Source of the DNA: Cylindrotheca closterium
Taxonomy: Eukaryota > Bacillariophyta > Bacillariophyceae > Bacillariales > Bacillariaceae
Direction: 5' to 3'
NCBI GenBank assembly: GCA_933822405.4
Contig: CAKOGP040002036.1
Span: forward strand, 126,636-190,635
DNA: 64,000 bases
Shown: piece after piece, positions 43,948-54,884 of the stretch
Layout: every line of letters starts with the position of its first letter
How positions within the stretch are numbered: position 1 is the first letter of the stretch
Program-made: the position numbers and the translations under genes
The notes under the pieces: model-generated
Seen by the model: the letters and a program-made list of their open reading frames with translations, nothing else
The model's database searches: none
Told to the model about the DNA's origin: nothing

Positions 43948-45185
43948 CTACATCCACGGTGTGCTCAAGCTTGCTGGGTTCTCGACCATCTCATCGATTG
44001 GCCGAGGCTCTAGAAAGGACCCAACTTTGTCCGGTGATCCAAAGTCATCTTCGTCTTCATCAAACACACTGCCTGCTGGTGACCAGGCCGTAGCATCCCA
44101 GTCGTTGTCATGGAACAAACAATGGTCTTCGAGCGGAGTTTTCAATGGAGTCATGCCATCAAGATGATTCAATGGAATTGGATCAAGATCATCATAATCG
44201 TCACGAATAAAGCTGCGGTTTGCAAACACAGCGTTTGATTTGGATTCATCCAATACCGTATCCATTCGAGATGGGTAATATGCTGAAGCCGCCCCAGCAG
44301 TGGCGCGAGCCTTTGTTGATAGTGAAACATCACTAACCACTCGATGGTGATTTGTAGAAAGAGAGCAGAACGAATTGTCTGGACAATGAATTTCGGATGG
44401 GTCGCGCATTAAAACCCTGCCATCAGAAGTGGTACCAGACCAGAACCCACTCTCCCTTCTTTTGAATGGAAGATCTTGAGTAGTAGCTTCGGAAGGAATC
44501 CTTGTGTGCGACTTCTTTGTTCTATCAGCAACTAGAACAGTATCGTTTAGGCTTGACATAACTGACGAATGGTGAGTACCGTCATCAGTCATCCCTGAAT
44601 TGTTCTTCTTCATATTTGGCAGGCCCCTTGCATTGGGTCTCTCCAAAAGCGAAGGGCAAAGCACAATAGCGTTGTCTTCTAGAATTAAGTTGCGTAGTCC
44701 TGCGAGACGTCCATCCAATCCCTCTTCGTCTTGCTGTTCCTGGCAGCGTCTAGAGACCATTGCTTCTTTGGAGATGTTTCTTCCCTTTTCTCTCTTCAAT
44801 GCAAACGAACCCTCTGGATCATCCCTCCTGAAGTGGGGATGCGAGTCTGCGAGATCGACCAAGGTGGAGCAAAACAGGTTCATGTGTACGTTAGAAGAGG
44901 AAGAATGCAGAGCACAACCACTCAACATCATGATTACAGTGACTTACAAATTCCAGTTTGCCGTCCTGTTCGGACACAGTCAAAGCCATAGGCATGAAGC
45001 TGCCTTGCGAAGCTTGCGTATCGCGTTGTATTGAAATGTTTTTTAAGCAAAACATTTTCGAACTTGCTCCTGTCATGTACTTTGAATCCTGTCCCATTGT
45101 TTACCCATGAAAATGTGTCTTCCCATCCATTCTCATCAACTAGCTTCAATAGCTGAAACAATCGTTGAGGGAACTTTGCCATCAT
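43948..45185 (-). CDS. HSF-domain protein without membrane domain (array locus 13)
   Basis: Exons 44948-45185 and 43948-44846 give 378 residues (starting at the second Met, 45182, gives 377). HSF domain from residue 3, helix SFARQLHAYGFDCVRTG, wing HPHFRRDDPEGS. The linker keeps CPSLLERPN, a shortened LNDTVLVADRTKK block, DLDPIPLN and WDATAWSP, then FLEPRPIDEMVENPASLSTPWM and a stop where paralogs continue WMYDS (TAC to TAG). The membrane exon behind it is deleted. The 300-codon second exon has stayed open although diverged from locus 14, which suggests a retained soluble factor rather than a dead copy; a recent pseudogene remains possible. Confidence 0.7.
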
Positions 45186-46040
45186 GTCGATTTTATGGTG
45201 GGGAACACCAAAGTCGAAGGCGTCGGAATTCACTTCTATTTGAGGCTATTCGCCAATCCAGAGGTAAAAACATATGTTTCTTATGTGGATGCGGTCCCGA
45301 AGTTTGGTCATTTCTGACATTTTGCATATTTACATTTTGTGTGTCCAGATCAGGTTAAATGTTGCCCGAATTGTGGTTACGGTCGTTGGAGGGGTATTTT
45401 GAAAGATTCTTTTCTCCGATTTTATCATTGAAGCCATGCGCGACGATACTTTTTGGATTTCGGACGTACTTATCACTCGTGCGTCTATGTATCTATTCAT
45501 CCGTCGTCGTTTTGGATGTTCGAAAGTGAAAGGAGAGTCTTTTTGCAAAATCATTGATCGCGTAATTGCTCAAGCTTCTGATCAGGCACCGCATACTGTT
45601 GGAAATGTTGCTACCGGTACCTGCTAAAGGAAGCTGGAAAAGTTCTGTTCATGAATACCAGTAACCGGAGTATCATGTATCATGCTTAAAGTCGTACTGG
45701 ACCTAATGAGACCACGGAGGCTGTGAAATGACAAATGTAGCGTCTATTATTACAAGTAGGACTTGGCTGGTGGGTCCTACAGTATAGTACTAATATTAAA
45801 GTAGTTGAATTGTGGTGTAGCTTTAGGCAGTACACCAGTAAGCTATTGTAGTTGACTGGTATACTTTTGTTTTAAAATATGATCATGGTTTATAGATTCA
45901 TTTGGTTGTTTCATTTTTATTTGCTCAAGAAATCGTTGATTATCTGCTTTTCTTGGATCGGTCCAGGCTCAAAAGAAGACGAGTCAAGGGCATTGGTTAC
46001 TGCAAAGAGTTCCATCGTCTTTATATAATCATTGTAAGAG
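45186..46040. other. Intergenic between array loci 13 and 14
   Basis: No gene. CCGAAGTTTGGTC near 45299 matches TCGAAGTTTGGTG near 47562 upstream of locus 14; a weak two-unit HSE could be shared by both promoters. Confidence 0.4.
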
Positions 46041-46261
46041 TGGAGTAGGCCTAACCACGATGCCACGGCATTTGTTCAGTACCATCATTCCAGAGGAGAA
46101 ACTGTCGTGTACTCCTCAAAATGGTGTTCTTCCTATCGCAGATACGCAGCGAAAGGATCGCGGGTGTTGATAGCAGCTCAAAACAAGAGGCAAAGCGTAA
46201 AGATACCATGAGCGAGTATGGCAAGAGTACTCAGGGTCCTACGCATTGGAACCCATAAGCC

Positions 46262-47463
46262 CTAGCGACATGTGCTCAAGCAACCTGGGTCTTGGACCAT
46301 CTCATTGATTGGGCGGGGCTCCAGAAAAAAGCCGTCTTGGATCGGTGATCTACGGGCGTCGTTATCTTTACCCGATACACTGCCAGCTGGTGACCAATTT
46401 GTTGGATCCCAGTTTTTGCCACGGAACGAATAATCGTCTTCCACCGGTGGTTTCAATGCAATTTGATCAAAGGCAGCCTCTTCTAATGGAATCGGATCAA
46501 GATCACTGTCTTCTTCCTCGTCACAAATCAAGTTGCCTGTAGCAAACGCATCATTCGATTTGCCTTCATCGACTATCATATGCAATGGAGTGGGGTCATT
46601 CACTGAAGCCATTGATAGTGCTGAAGTCGCTCGCTTTTGATTTGTAGAAAGAGTCCAGAACGACTTGTGTGGATTGTGCATTCCATATGAGCCATTTAGT
46701 GAAGTCCCACCAGCAGAAATACCAGAGCAGGGTCCAGTCTCCTTGCGATTGAAATGGAGACATTGCGTAGGAAGTGGGGAAGGAATCACGTTTTTTCTTC
46801 GATCCGCGACTTGAGAGCGAACAGTATCGTATAGATTTGACATAACTGACCAATGTTGGCTACCGTCGTCAGCTGTGCCCACATTGTCCTTCTGCATGTT
46901 TGGCAGACAACTTGCATTTGGTCTCTCCAAAAGCAAAGGGGCTAGCTTAATCGCATCCTTTGAAAGGACAAAGTTGCGCATTCGTGCAAAATGATCTTCT
47001 AGTCCCCCGTCTTGGCATTCCTGGTTACGTCTGGAGACGGCGGCCTTGGAGACATTTCTTCCCGCTTCTCTCTTCAAAGCAGAAGAACCGATTGGATCAT
47101 CCCGCCTGAAATGTGGATGCGAGTCTACAAGATCGGAGGTGGAGGAAAAAGTTCATTGATGCATTAGAAGAGGAATACAGCCAAACCAAGAACGAATCAT
47201 CATCATCATCATCAGAGTGACTTACAAATTCCAGTTTGTCTTCCTGCTCGGACACAGTCAAAGCCGTAGGCATGAAGCTGCCGTGCAAAGCTCGCGTATC
47301 GTGTGGTATTGAAGTGCTTCTTCAGCAGCAGCTTTTCGAACTTGTTCCTGTCGTGTACTTTGAAGCCTGTACCATTGTTTACCCACGAAAAAGTGTCTTC
47401 CCATCCATTCTCATCTACTAGTTTGAGAAGCTGAAACAATCGTTCTGGAAACCTTGCCATCAT
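46262..47463 (-). CDS. HSF-domain protein without membrane domain (array locus 14)
   Basis: Exons 47226-47463 and 46262-47124 give 366 residues (the next Met is at 47460). HSF domain from residue 3 with SFARQLHAYGFDCVRAG (Thr to Ala) and wing HPHFRRDDPIGS. Linker: APLLLERPN, LYDTVRSQVADRRKN (damaged after ADR), DLDPIPLE, NWSPAGS, then LEPRPINEMVQDPGCLSTCR and a stop. The LST near the stop is shared with locus 13, so the two descend from one truncated ancestor. Scraps of the deleted membrane exon follow at about 46135-46261. Open reading over 287 second-exon codons supports function as a soluble protein, with moderate certainty. Confidence 0.7.
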
Positions 47464-48302
47464 CCCGTTCTTATTACTAAAAGTGTGAGGGTTTTGTGAA
47501 AGATGAGCTCTTCTTTCCAATTCACGTCGAAGTCTTGTTTTTGCTTGATTCGTTCAATCTTCGAAGTTTGGTGAGATCGCTGGCATTTATGCTTTTGTGG
47601 GGTCCCACTCAAGTTCAATGTATAGCCATATATAGAGGCTGCGGGATAGAACTTGTTTTGCTGACAGATTGCTTTCTCGATGAGGCTCTCTTGCACCGTC
47701 GCGCGACGTTCTATTTGATCCAACTTGCTTTTATCAGTAGTTAGTCGACGTACCCTCCTACTTGTTCATTGATCTGTTTCGCAACTCCGTGAAGAGAAAG
47801 TCCCATACGAATAGTTCTGGTCGCGTATTTCTCAAACTTCTGCTCAGATACTTATAAAGTGGTACCCACAGAATCATCCATGCGCTTCAAGGAACGGAAA
47901 GAGGAAAATCTGCTCTGGATGACAAATAAAGAAGCAGACTAGTACCAGTGCCGCTTCAAGCAGGAGCATAAAATACCACACTTGGTGGCGCTTTCTTGCT
48001 GGTAGTATCTGGTACCTGGTACCAAACAACGAACTCGAGAACCGCCTGATACCACAGGCTAACGAAGTTGAAAATGAAGGCATTGGTACTGGTACCAGGT
48101 ACTGGTAACTAAGGGACTATGGCTGCTTGCAATATGACATTTCACAATATAGTAAATCCATATATTAAGATGTTTTATATTACGTAGTACCAATAACAGT
48201 GTACGTACATCCTCTTGTTTGCTTTCATTCCATTTGCACAAGAAGTCTCGTCGCTTTGTCTTTGGCTTGGTCGTTGTTGGTTCATAGAAGTGGGTTGTAG
48301 GC
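47464..48302. other. Intergenic upstream of array locus 14
   Basis: No gene. Contains several GGTACC/GGTACTGGTACC-type short palindromes around 48005-48105. Nothing else recognised. Confidence 0.4.
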
Positions 48303-48830
48303 ATTCTTGGGTGGGGCGTAGTGCACCTCCATCATCGTACTCTAGCACTTTAAAGTTGGCAGGGGGCAGAGGGTTGATCAGACAGCTGCGGCTGATCAGA
48401 CAGCTAGTATAATCTAAACATACACCGTTGCATTCTTGGGTGGGGCGTAGTGCGCCTCCTATATGCGATAGATAATACCGGTACTAGCACTATAAAGTTG
48501 GCAGGGGGCAGGGAACAGAGGGTTGATCAGATAGTATAGCTGATCAGACAGCTACCGGTACTGTAGTAATCTAACGGGCGTAGTGCGCCTCCATCTGCAT
48601 GCGATGGTGGTACTAGCACTATGAAGTTGGCAGGGGGCAGAGGGTTGATCAGATAGCTGATCAGACAGCTATAGTAGTCTAAGCATACACCGTTGCATTC
48701 TTGGGTGCGGGGCGTAGTGCGCCTCCACCTTCATGCGATGGTGGTACTAGCACTATAAAGTTGGCAGGCGCAGGGGGGCAGAGGGTTGATCAGATAGCTG
48801 ATCAGACAGCTAGTAATCTAAACATAGATA
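48303..48830. repeat. Four-copy minisatellite, 120-145 bp unit
   Basis: Units start near 48303, 48431, 48575 and 48696. Each reads (ATTCTTGGGTGGG)GCGTAGTGCGCCTCC, then a variable piece, then ACTATAAAGTTGGCAGG, GGCAGAGGGTTGATCAGA and CTGATCAGACAGCTA. The palindrome TGATCA recurs twice per unit. Internal indels make unit lengths differ. Confidence 0.85.
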
Positions 48831-48947
48831 AAAGTATATGTATCCTGATCAGACAACTAGTTTCAAGCTAGTTCCCACAAAAAAGTTGTACGAGTAGATG
48901 GAAGTATAGTATTAGTAGTAGGACCTGGTTCTTTGTGTACAGTGTCG

Positions 48948-49003
48948 TACCATGTCGTATCAGATCGTATCGGATCGTATCGTATCGTATCGGTATCGTA
49001 TCC
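48948..49003. repeat. CGTAT-type microsatellite
   Basis: Repeated GTATCG/TCGTA words (GTATCGGATCGTATCGTATC and similar) over about 55 bp. Confidence 0.7.
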
Positions 49004-49236
49004 TCGGATGGTGACGGATGGTTTATCTGGCGGTGTCGTGCACTAGTCAGCTTCTCGGCCAGACAGCTATCTGGATAGCTGGTCAGGCAGCCCTGTTGAG
49101 CAAGTAGGATTCGTCCTTTGCTTTCGCTCAATTCCGCCTTGTGGGTGTAAGAGTCCAGAGTTTAAACTGGCTTGTCGAAATATTTTTTTAAAGACTTCCA
49201 GTATACCTATAGTATGGTATATGTATTCCCTCTATT
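49004..49236. other. 3' flank of array locus 15
   Basis: No gene recognised. Includes further CAGACAGCTA-type words that resemble the minisatellite. Confidence 0.4.
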
Positions 49237-51006
49237 TTAGCTGATTTTCTTCGCATGTGAGACGACACCTAGCCCAAGTAGTGTCAATGGTGCTGATAGC
49301 AAGTACCGGTAGGATTCGAACGCGAACAGTGGTATCATGTTGAAGCCAAACACAATCGGGATCCGCAAAAAGTTCATGTTGTAAAAGTGCATGAAAAAAA
49401 CACCCAGCGTTGTCAAGGTGTATCCTATGAAAACCTTCTTGACAATGTCACCGATCCACCACTTTTCATGGGTATATGTACCCTCAAGATTGCTTTCACA
49501 ATAGTGCGTCTTGATTACAATGACAAGATTGACTGGCTGTAGTCCAATGAAAAGGTAAAAGAGTGCAAAGCAGGAGGGTCCAAAGTAGTGTGGTGTCAAC
49601 ACCATGTTGGACAGAAGTGAATGGATCCACATCAAGTCCATAATGTGATGCTGGAGCATTCCAATGGTAGGTTTGATGCTGAGATCCTCAGTGTACGTCT
49701 TGTCCTTTTTATCGTCTGCGCCTCCCCACCAGGTAAACATACATTCCACAAAGTGTCCAACAAGGAGTAAGGTGATCCAGCATATTCCATAAGTAGAAAC
49801 ATTCAGGACGTAAAAGCCAAGCGGCAAAACCATTGGGAATGAGAGTTCCACTAAAGCTCGCTGTCTCGGAGTTGCAAAAATTGGGATCGAATCGTACATC
49901 CAAGTGTTCGCGCTGGATGGGTGTTCGACCATCTCGTTGATAGTTCGAGGTTCGAGAGAGGGTTCGAGTTGGTTGGGTGGTATAGCGTCGTCCTCGTCTT
50001 CGTCATAATCATCATCGTCGTCCGAAGAGTGGAATGCGTCCGAAGAGTGTAGTGGTGACCATGGTATCGGTTCGAAATCTTCTTTTTGGAACAACAACAT
50101 GGAGCCATTCCCGGTGCTGTTTTCCGCCGAGGTTCTCATTGGAACTGGTTCCAGATCATCAAAGTGCTGGCTTCCTTGGGCAGACGCATCGTCCGCTATC
50201 ATGTGCATTCGAGATGGGACATTCATGTTATTATCATTGTTCATGGAACCACCGCCACCAGCAGTCGTGATGCCCGACCAGGACCCAGTCTTCCCATTTA
50301 TACGATGATTCCCAAAGGGAAGATCATCATGCTGCTGGATAGTAGTAGCTCCAGAGGGGATTCGGATAAGTGCCTTTTTGGTTTGATGCACAACTTGAGA
50401 GCGCATGGTATTGTATAGGTTGGACATGACCGATGATGAATTTTGACTACTGTCATCGCTTTCGCTAGAGGTTTCCAAAAGCGAAGGGACTAGCACAATG
50501 GTATCGCCTGCAAGTACAAAATTGCGGATTCCACCACCACCGGGTTGGAATTCCTGTTTGTGTACACCATGGATTGTTTCTTTGGAAACATTTTTTCCCA
50601 TTTTTCTCTTTAAATTGGCAGAACCCTTGGGGTCGTCCCGTTTGAACTGTGGATGAGAGTCTAATAGTACGGTACGAGATTGAAAGTCAACAATAATACA
50701 TTATTAGACGAGGAAGGGCAAGATGAAGCAGCCTAAACCACAATTCAGCATCACCCATTGTAGCAACTTACAAATTCCAGTATTCCTTCCGGTTCGTACA
50801 CAATCAAAGCCATAGGCATGAAGCTGGCGCGCAAAGCTTGCATATCGTTTGGTATTGAAATGCTTCTGAAGCAAGACCGTTTCGAACTTTTCCCGGTCAT
50901 GCACTTTGAAGCCTGTGCCGTCGTTAACCCACGAAAATATGCCTTCCCATCCTTTCTCTTCTGTGAGCTTCAGAAGCTCAAACAATCGTCGAGGGAACTT
51001 TGGCAT
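49237..51006 (-). CDS. Membrane-anchored HSF-domain protein, second clade (array locus 15)
   Basis: Exons 50772-51006 and 49237-50660 give 552 residues; intron GTAAGT to TATTAG at the shared codon. HSF domain begins at residue 2 (MPKFPRRLFELLKL), helix SFARQLHAYGFDCVRTG, wing HPQFKRDDPKGS. Linker: VPSLLETS, LYNTMRSQVVHQTKKALIRI, DFEPIPWSP, an acidic Asp/Glu run, then EPRTINEM. Membrane domain about 335-535: GHFVECMFTWW, DKKDKTYTED, HHIMDLMWIHSLLSNM, KTHY, HEKWWIGDIVK (HG to HE), ESYRYLLS; end HAKKIS, a KKXX signal. No lesions. It is the right-most membrane-type locus. Confidence 0.9.
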
Positions 51007-51727
51007 GATACTGTACTCCGTGTGAATTTGATTTTGATTTTGATTTTCTTTCTGTTTTGTCTCTTGTTGCTTTGGCTCTCTTGCGATTATTGAGAATACT
51101 ACGAGTAGTATATACCACCGGAAGAGGCATCAATCGGTACCTACCCCTAAATTGAAAATATATATATAGAATATATCTGTATATAATATATATGAAAAAA
51201 AGTGAAAGGCGCCGCCGTATAATTTGGACAGCAACTCGTTTTGGGATAGGTCGTGCCCGATATATCCGGTATATATATTATACAAGATATATATATTTGA
51301 TTGTGGTTGGGGTCCCACCTGAAATTGCAGTGGGTTGGAGTTGCGACGCTCCTGGGAAACGCATGTATTTTTACATATAACAATCATCATTCTGACGGAT
51401 ATCAAGCGACTGAACTGTACCTTTACTTCTGCTCGTGAAATAAATTCTGCTCATGAGTGATCCTGGAGTAGGTACCAACCAAGCCGCCCATTGGAAACAA
51501 AGAAGTACCCCCCACCCAGCATATACTGTAGTTCCCAAATGACAGTTCCCAAATGACAAAATCAAATTCATTGCGAATCCCTGCACCGTATAGCTAGCTA
51601 ATATAGTTCACTGGTTTTAATATATATGGATAATGGTGCGATGTATGAATTACATCAACATGATTTGCAAACAAAAAAGTCGTTCGTGCCCCTTTCATGC
51701 CTTTCGAGTATTGCAGGGGGGGGGGGG
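51007..51727. other. Intergenic, AT-rich
   Basis: No gene. TA microsatellite tracts at about 51155-51195 and 51268-51300; a run of 12 G at 51716-51727 ends right next to the stop codon of locus 16. Confidence 0.5.
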
Positions 51728-52821
51728 CTAATTCTGGTTCGTGCGACCCTTGTTTAGATTCAGCATATTTGGGTTGAATCCATGATGTGATGGTGGAAAT
51801 GGTCTTGGATCAAAATCACCCTCACGGACAGAAAAGTCAGTAGTAGTAGTAGTAGTAGCAGCAGCAGGAGATCTGCTGATAACATCTGTGGATGCCAAAA
51901 GATGTTGTCGCAGTTTCTCATTTTCTAGCAAAGTATTGGTAGCACTCATTTGTGGCGCATGATGATTGCCCAATCCTCCCCCATAGGCATTCATCAAGGC
52001 AGCGCTTGTGGCCACAGAAAGAGACCAAAAGCTTGAACCTCTTCCGTTCATGTTCATATTGAATGGGAAACGGAGCTGTGGATGATTGGCAAGCAGTGTC
52101 TTTTTCGTCTGATCCGCCACTGTCGCAGCGTTCTTGTATAGCTTGGACGTAGTTGTTGTTGTGTTGGTGGTAGAAGAAGTGGCCGAGTCACTACTACTGG
52201 AATCGCCCTCTTGACTGTCCGATTCACTGGAAGAGTTATTCTCCACCAACAAAGGCATGTCGACAATGGTCTTGGCAGCTCCTCCTCGAACTTGCTTTTC
52301 TTTGGAGATTTTTGCACTGGATTTCAGTCTTCCTACTTCTCTTTCTAGAGAGCAGGAAGACTGTGGATCATTGCGATGAAAGCTTGGATGCGAGTCTGAA
52401 ACAACAACAAAAAGGGAAATTTAATTTTGTTAGAAACGATTGACTTGCAATTTTTTCCCTTTTTATAATTTACGATTGACTTGGACTTCCCAGCAATCAA
52501 CAAATCGAAATGCCAACATTCAATAATTCAGTAAAACTTACAAATTCCAGTCTGTCTTCCTGTTCTTACGCAGTTGAAACCATAGGCGTGAAGCTGTCTG
52601 GTAAAGCTAGCATATTTCTTGCTGTTGAAATACGTAGGAAGAAGTCGTTTTTCAAACTCTTCAATTTCGTACACTCGAAACGCTTTGCCATCATTCACCC
52701 AGGAAATGATATGATCCCAACCATTCTCTTCCACCAGCTTTAGCAGATGGAATAGATGCCCTGGAAAATGCGGGCGACGGTTCTTCCTCGATTGCTGTTT
52801 TCTCTTGTTGTTTCCCGTCAT
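51728..52821 (-). CDS. HSF-domain transcription factor, soluble type (array locus 16)
   Basis: Exons 52542-52821 and 51728-52395 give 315 residues. I start at 52821 (MTGNNKRKQQ), whose basic stretch precedes the HSF domain; the frame is open to 52944. HSF domain about 15-115, helix SFTRQLHAYGFNCVRTG, wing HPSFHRNDPQSS. The linker has a Ser/Asp/Thr-rich run, LYKNAATVADQTKKTLL (a variant of LYxTxRSQxADRT) and EGDFDPRPFPPS (variant of DDFEPIPWSP), and the protein ends soon after. There is no EPR motif, membrane domain or dilysine end. It shares enough linker motifs to be an outgroup of the membrane clades and may resemble the ancestral soluble form. Confidence 0.85.
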
Positions 52822-53882
52822 CTCTTGCAATTTACTGGTTCGGTAGGGTTTGCGAATGGTGCTCGTTCGGGATAATGAAGGACAGCGCGAGTTTGGTGTT
52901 TTGGGTAAGCTACCACGAAACCACGCCCGTTGTAGTGAGACCACTTAATTCGGTCGTAGGACCTTTAAGTACGGCTGGACTGTGACATTCCTTCGACGCT
53001 TCGTATCAGCGTAGGAATGACGATTGGAAGGACTTGGTGGTTCGTATTTTGGTACTGAAATCACTGGCACGACCGAGGAGAACTTTGGATCGACGCTTCC
53101 ACTTGCAACAAATACTAAATTCTATTCCCTTTGACTTGCTTCTGATCAGGACGACAGTGGCCTCGACGAATGAAAATGCGTAATTCCTAAAATCCTTCTG
53201 CTCTTGTCTGGTCAAAAAAGTCTGTTCAGAAATCGAGGAAATTCTTGAACCCACCAAAAAGCGATCTGGGGAGCGACCCATCTCCTCCAACTATTCCGGT
53301 ACGGTACGGTAGACGCGAAGTAAAAAGTTTCCTGCATGAAGTTGTATTGTGTACCCGTGAGAATGCGATGTCTGCGATTTGTTTTGTGTGAGATGGAATG
53401 AATTTCTCTTTTGGCAAGAGATTCATTCAGCTGAGGACTAACTAATCCGTTTGTTGTGGTTTGTAGCTACTAAAAATTAGAAAGTGTTGATGATAGCATG
53501 TATGTACATATGTAGTTAGTAAGTAATATTAGATATTGTAGATATTGTTGTATGGGGTAATATATAAAGTTCTGTGTATATATTTTCTATGCACCTGGCA
53601 GCATATCCTTTTCGACTTGCCACTCGGAAAAGAATGGCAAGGTTCCAAGTGAATGTAATCGGAGGGTGTATCGCAATCGGTACACAATCCGAGCCACTTG
53701 GAATCAGATCAAAATGGATAAGATCCAATGCTGTCAATCAAGACAGGCATTTAGACCTTTAGAGCAAAGGAATCGAGTGTCTCAAAGAGCGATTCAGGGC
53801 CAGCTTTCGCGGGTCCTTGATCAGCTTCGGCGGAGGATGGTTCCATTGTTCCAGAAGAGGTACATAGAGAAGGAGTTCCTAG
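52822..53882. other. Intergenic between array loci 16 and 17
   Basis: No gene is supported; 53000-53420 contains frames on both strands without recognisable domains. AT-rich near 53490-53600. Confidence 0.4.
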
Positions 53883-54884
53883 TCAAATGGGGGTCGACAC
53901 AGTGGAAATGGATTGTGGCTCGTACATGCCGGCAAGCAACTCTTCGTCCGTTGGTTCCACATAGTTGGACTTGTTGTTGTTGTTGGAGAACATGCTGGAG
54001 AAGCCGTTCAAAGATGCCGAAAATTCTCTCTTTTGGGGCAACAAGGCATTCTCCCAGTTAAAGACTGGAATGGGTTCCAAATCATCCATGGAGACTCCAG
54101 TCCTGTAGCCTCCATTGTCACTTTGCGAGTCATCAGAAGAGTCCAAGACTGGCAGAGAATACTGGCTAATCTTTCGTGCATGTGGAATAGCCGGTGCTTG
54201 TGCCGTTTGGTTTACGGTTGGCTGAGAAATAGAAGTAGCAGTCTTGGGAGCGCAAAGGAGATTGTGAAGATGGCTGAGCTGATTGGTGTGATCCGCACTG
54301 GTGTATCGCCCATTGCTGCCAAAGACAGCTGGGAATTCAAAGGTCTTGGCGGTAGATTGAGGAATTCCAGCTTGCACATTCGGAACTCCTGCCTTCATGA
54401 TTCCTTGGTGCTTGGTGAGCATTGGAGTCTCGACGGATGGTCTGGAGACATGCGATTTGGCAGTCTTCTTGGCCGATTCTCGTCGGATCTGGAAGGATCC
54501 AGCAGGGTCGCTGCGATGGAATCCTGGATGAGAGTCTAAAGTAGTCAAGGAGGGGGGAAAGTGGTCGTGTTAGTGTGATGTGATCCCACAAAATGGATGG
54601 ATCTTTGTTTTCCCGCTTGCAATGCACTTACAAATACCAGTCTGTCGTCCAGTTCTCAAGCACGAGAATCCATAGGCACACAGCTGTCGGGTAAAGCTAG
54701 CGTATTTCTTCGTGCTAAAGTACTTGGGCAGCAATACATCTTGGAATTCCTTCAGGTCGTGAACCTTAAAGGCAGATCCATCGTTGACCCAAGAGACAAC
54801 GTGGTCTAGTCCCTTCTCTTCGACGAGTTTTAGAAGAAGGAAGAGACGTTGGGGGAAACACGGTCGGTTGTTAGTTTTCATCAT
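53883..54884 (-). CDS. HSF-domain transcription factor, soluble type (array locus 17)
   Basis: Exons 54632-54884 and 53883-54535 give 301 residues; intron GTAAGT to CTTTAG at the shared codon. HSF domain about 7-105, helix SFTRQLCAYGFSCLRTG, wing HPGFHRSDPAGS. The linker has FEFPAVFG in place of FPSLL, MDDLEPIPVFNWENALL matching the DDFEPIPW block, and near the end DEELLAGMYEPQSISTVS, which resembles the acidic-plus-EPRSI motif of the paralogs. It ends there with no membrane segment. A normal-looking soluble factor at the right edge of the array, and with locus 1 the most likely outgroup. The plus-strand frame 53913-54539 is an antisense shadow. Confidence 0.87.

Noticed and set aside
48303..48830. 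CRISPR array
   Set aside because: Units are 120-145 bp with internal indels in a eukaryotic genome; no short repeats with unique spacers.
53913..54539. 208-residue plus-strand frame
   Set aside because: Exact antisense of exon 2 of array locus 17, whose frame continues the HSF domain.
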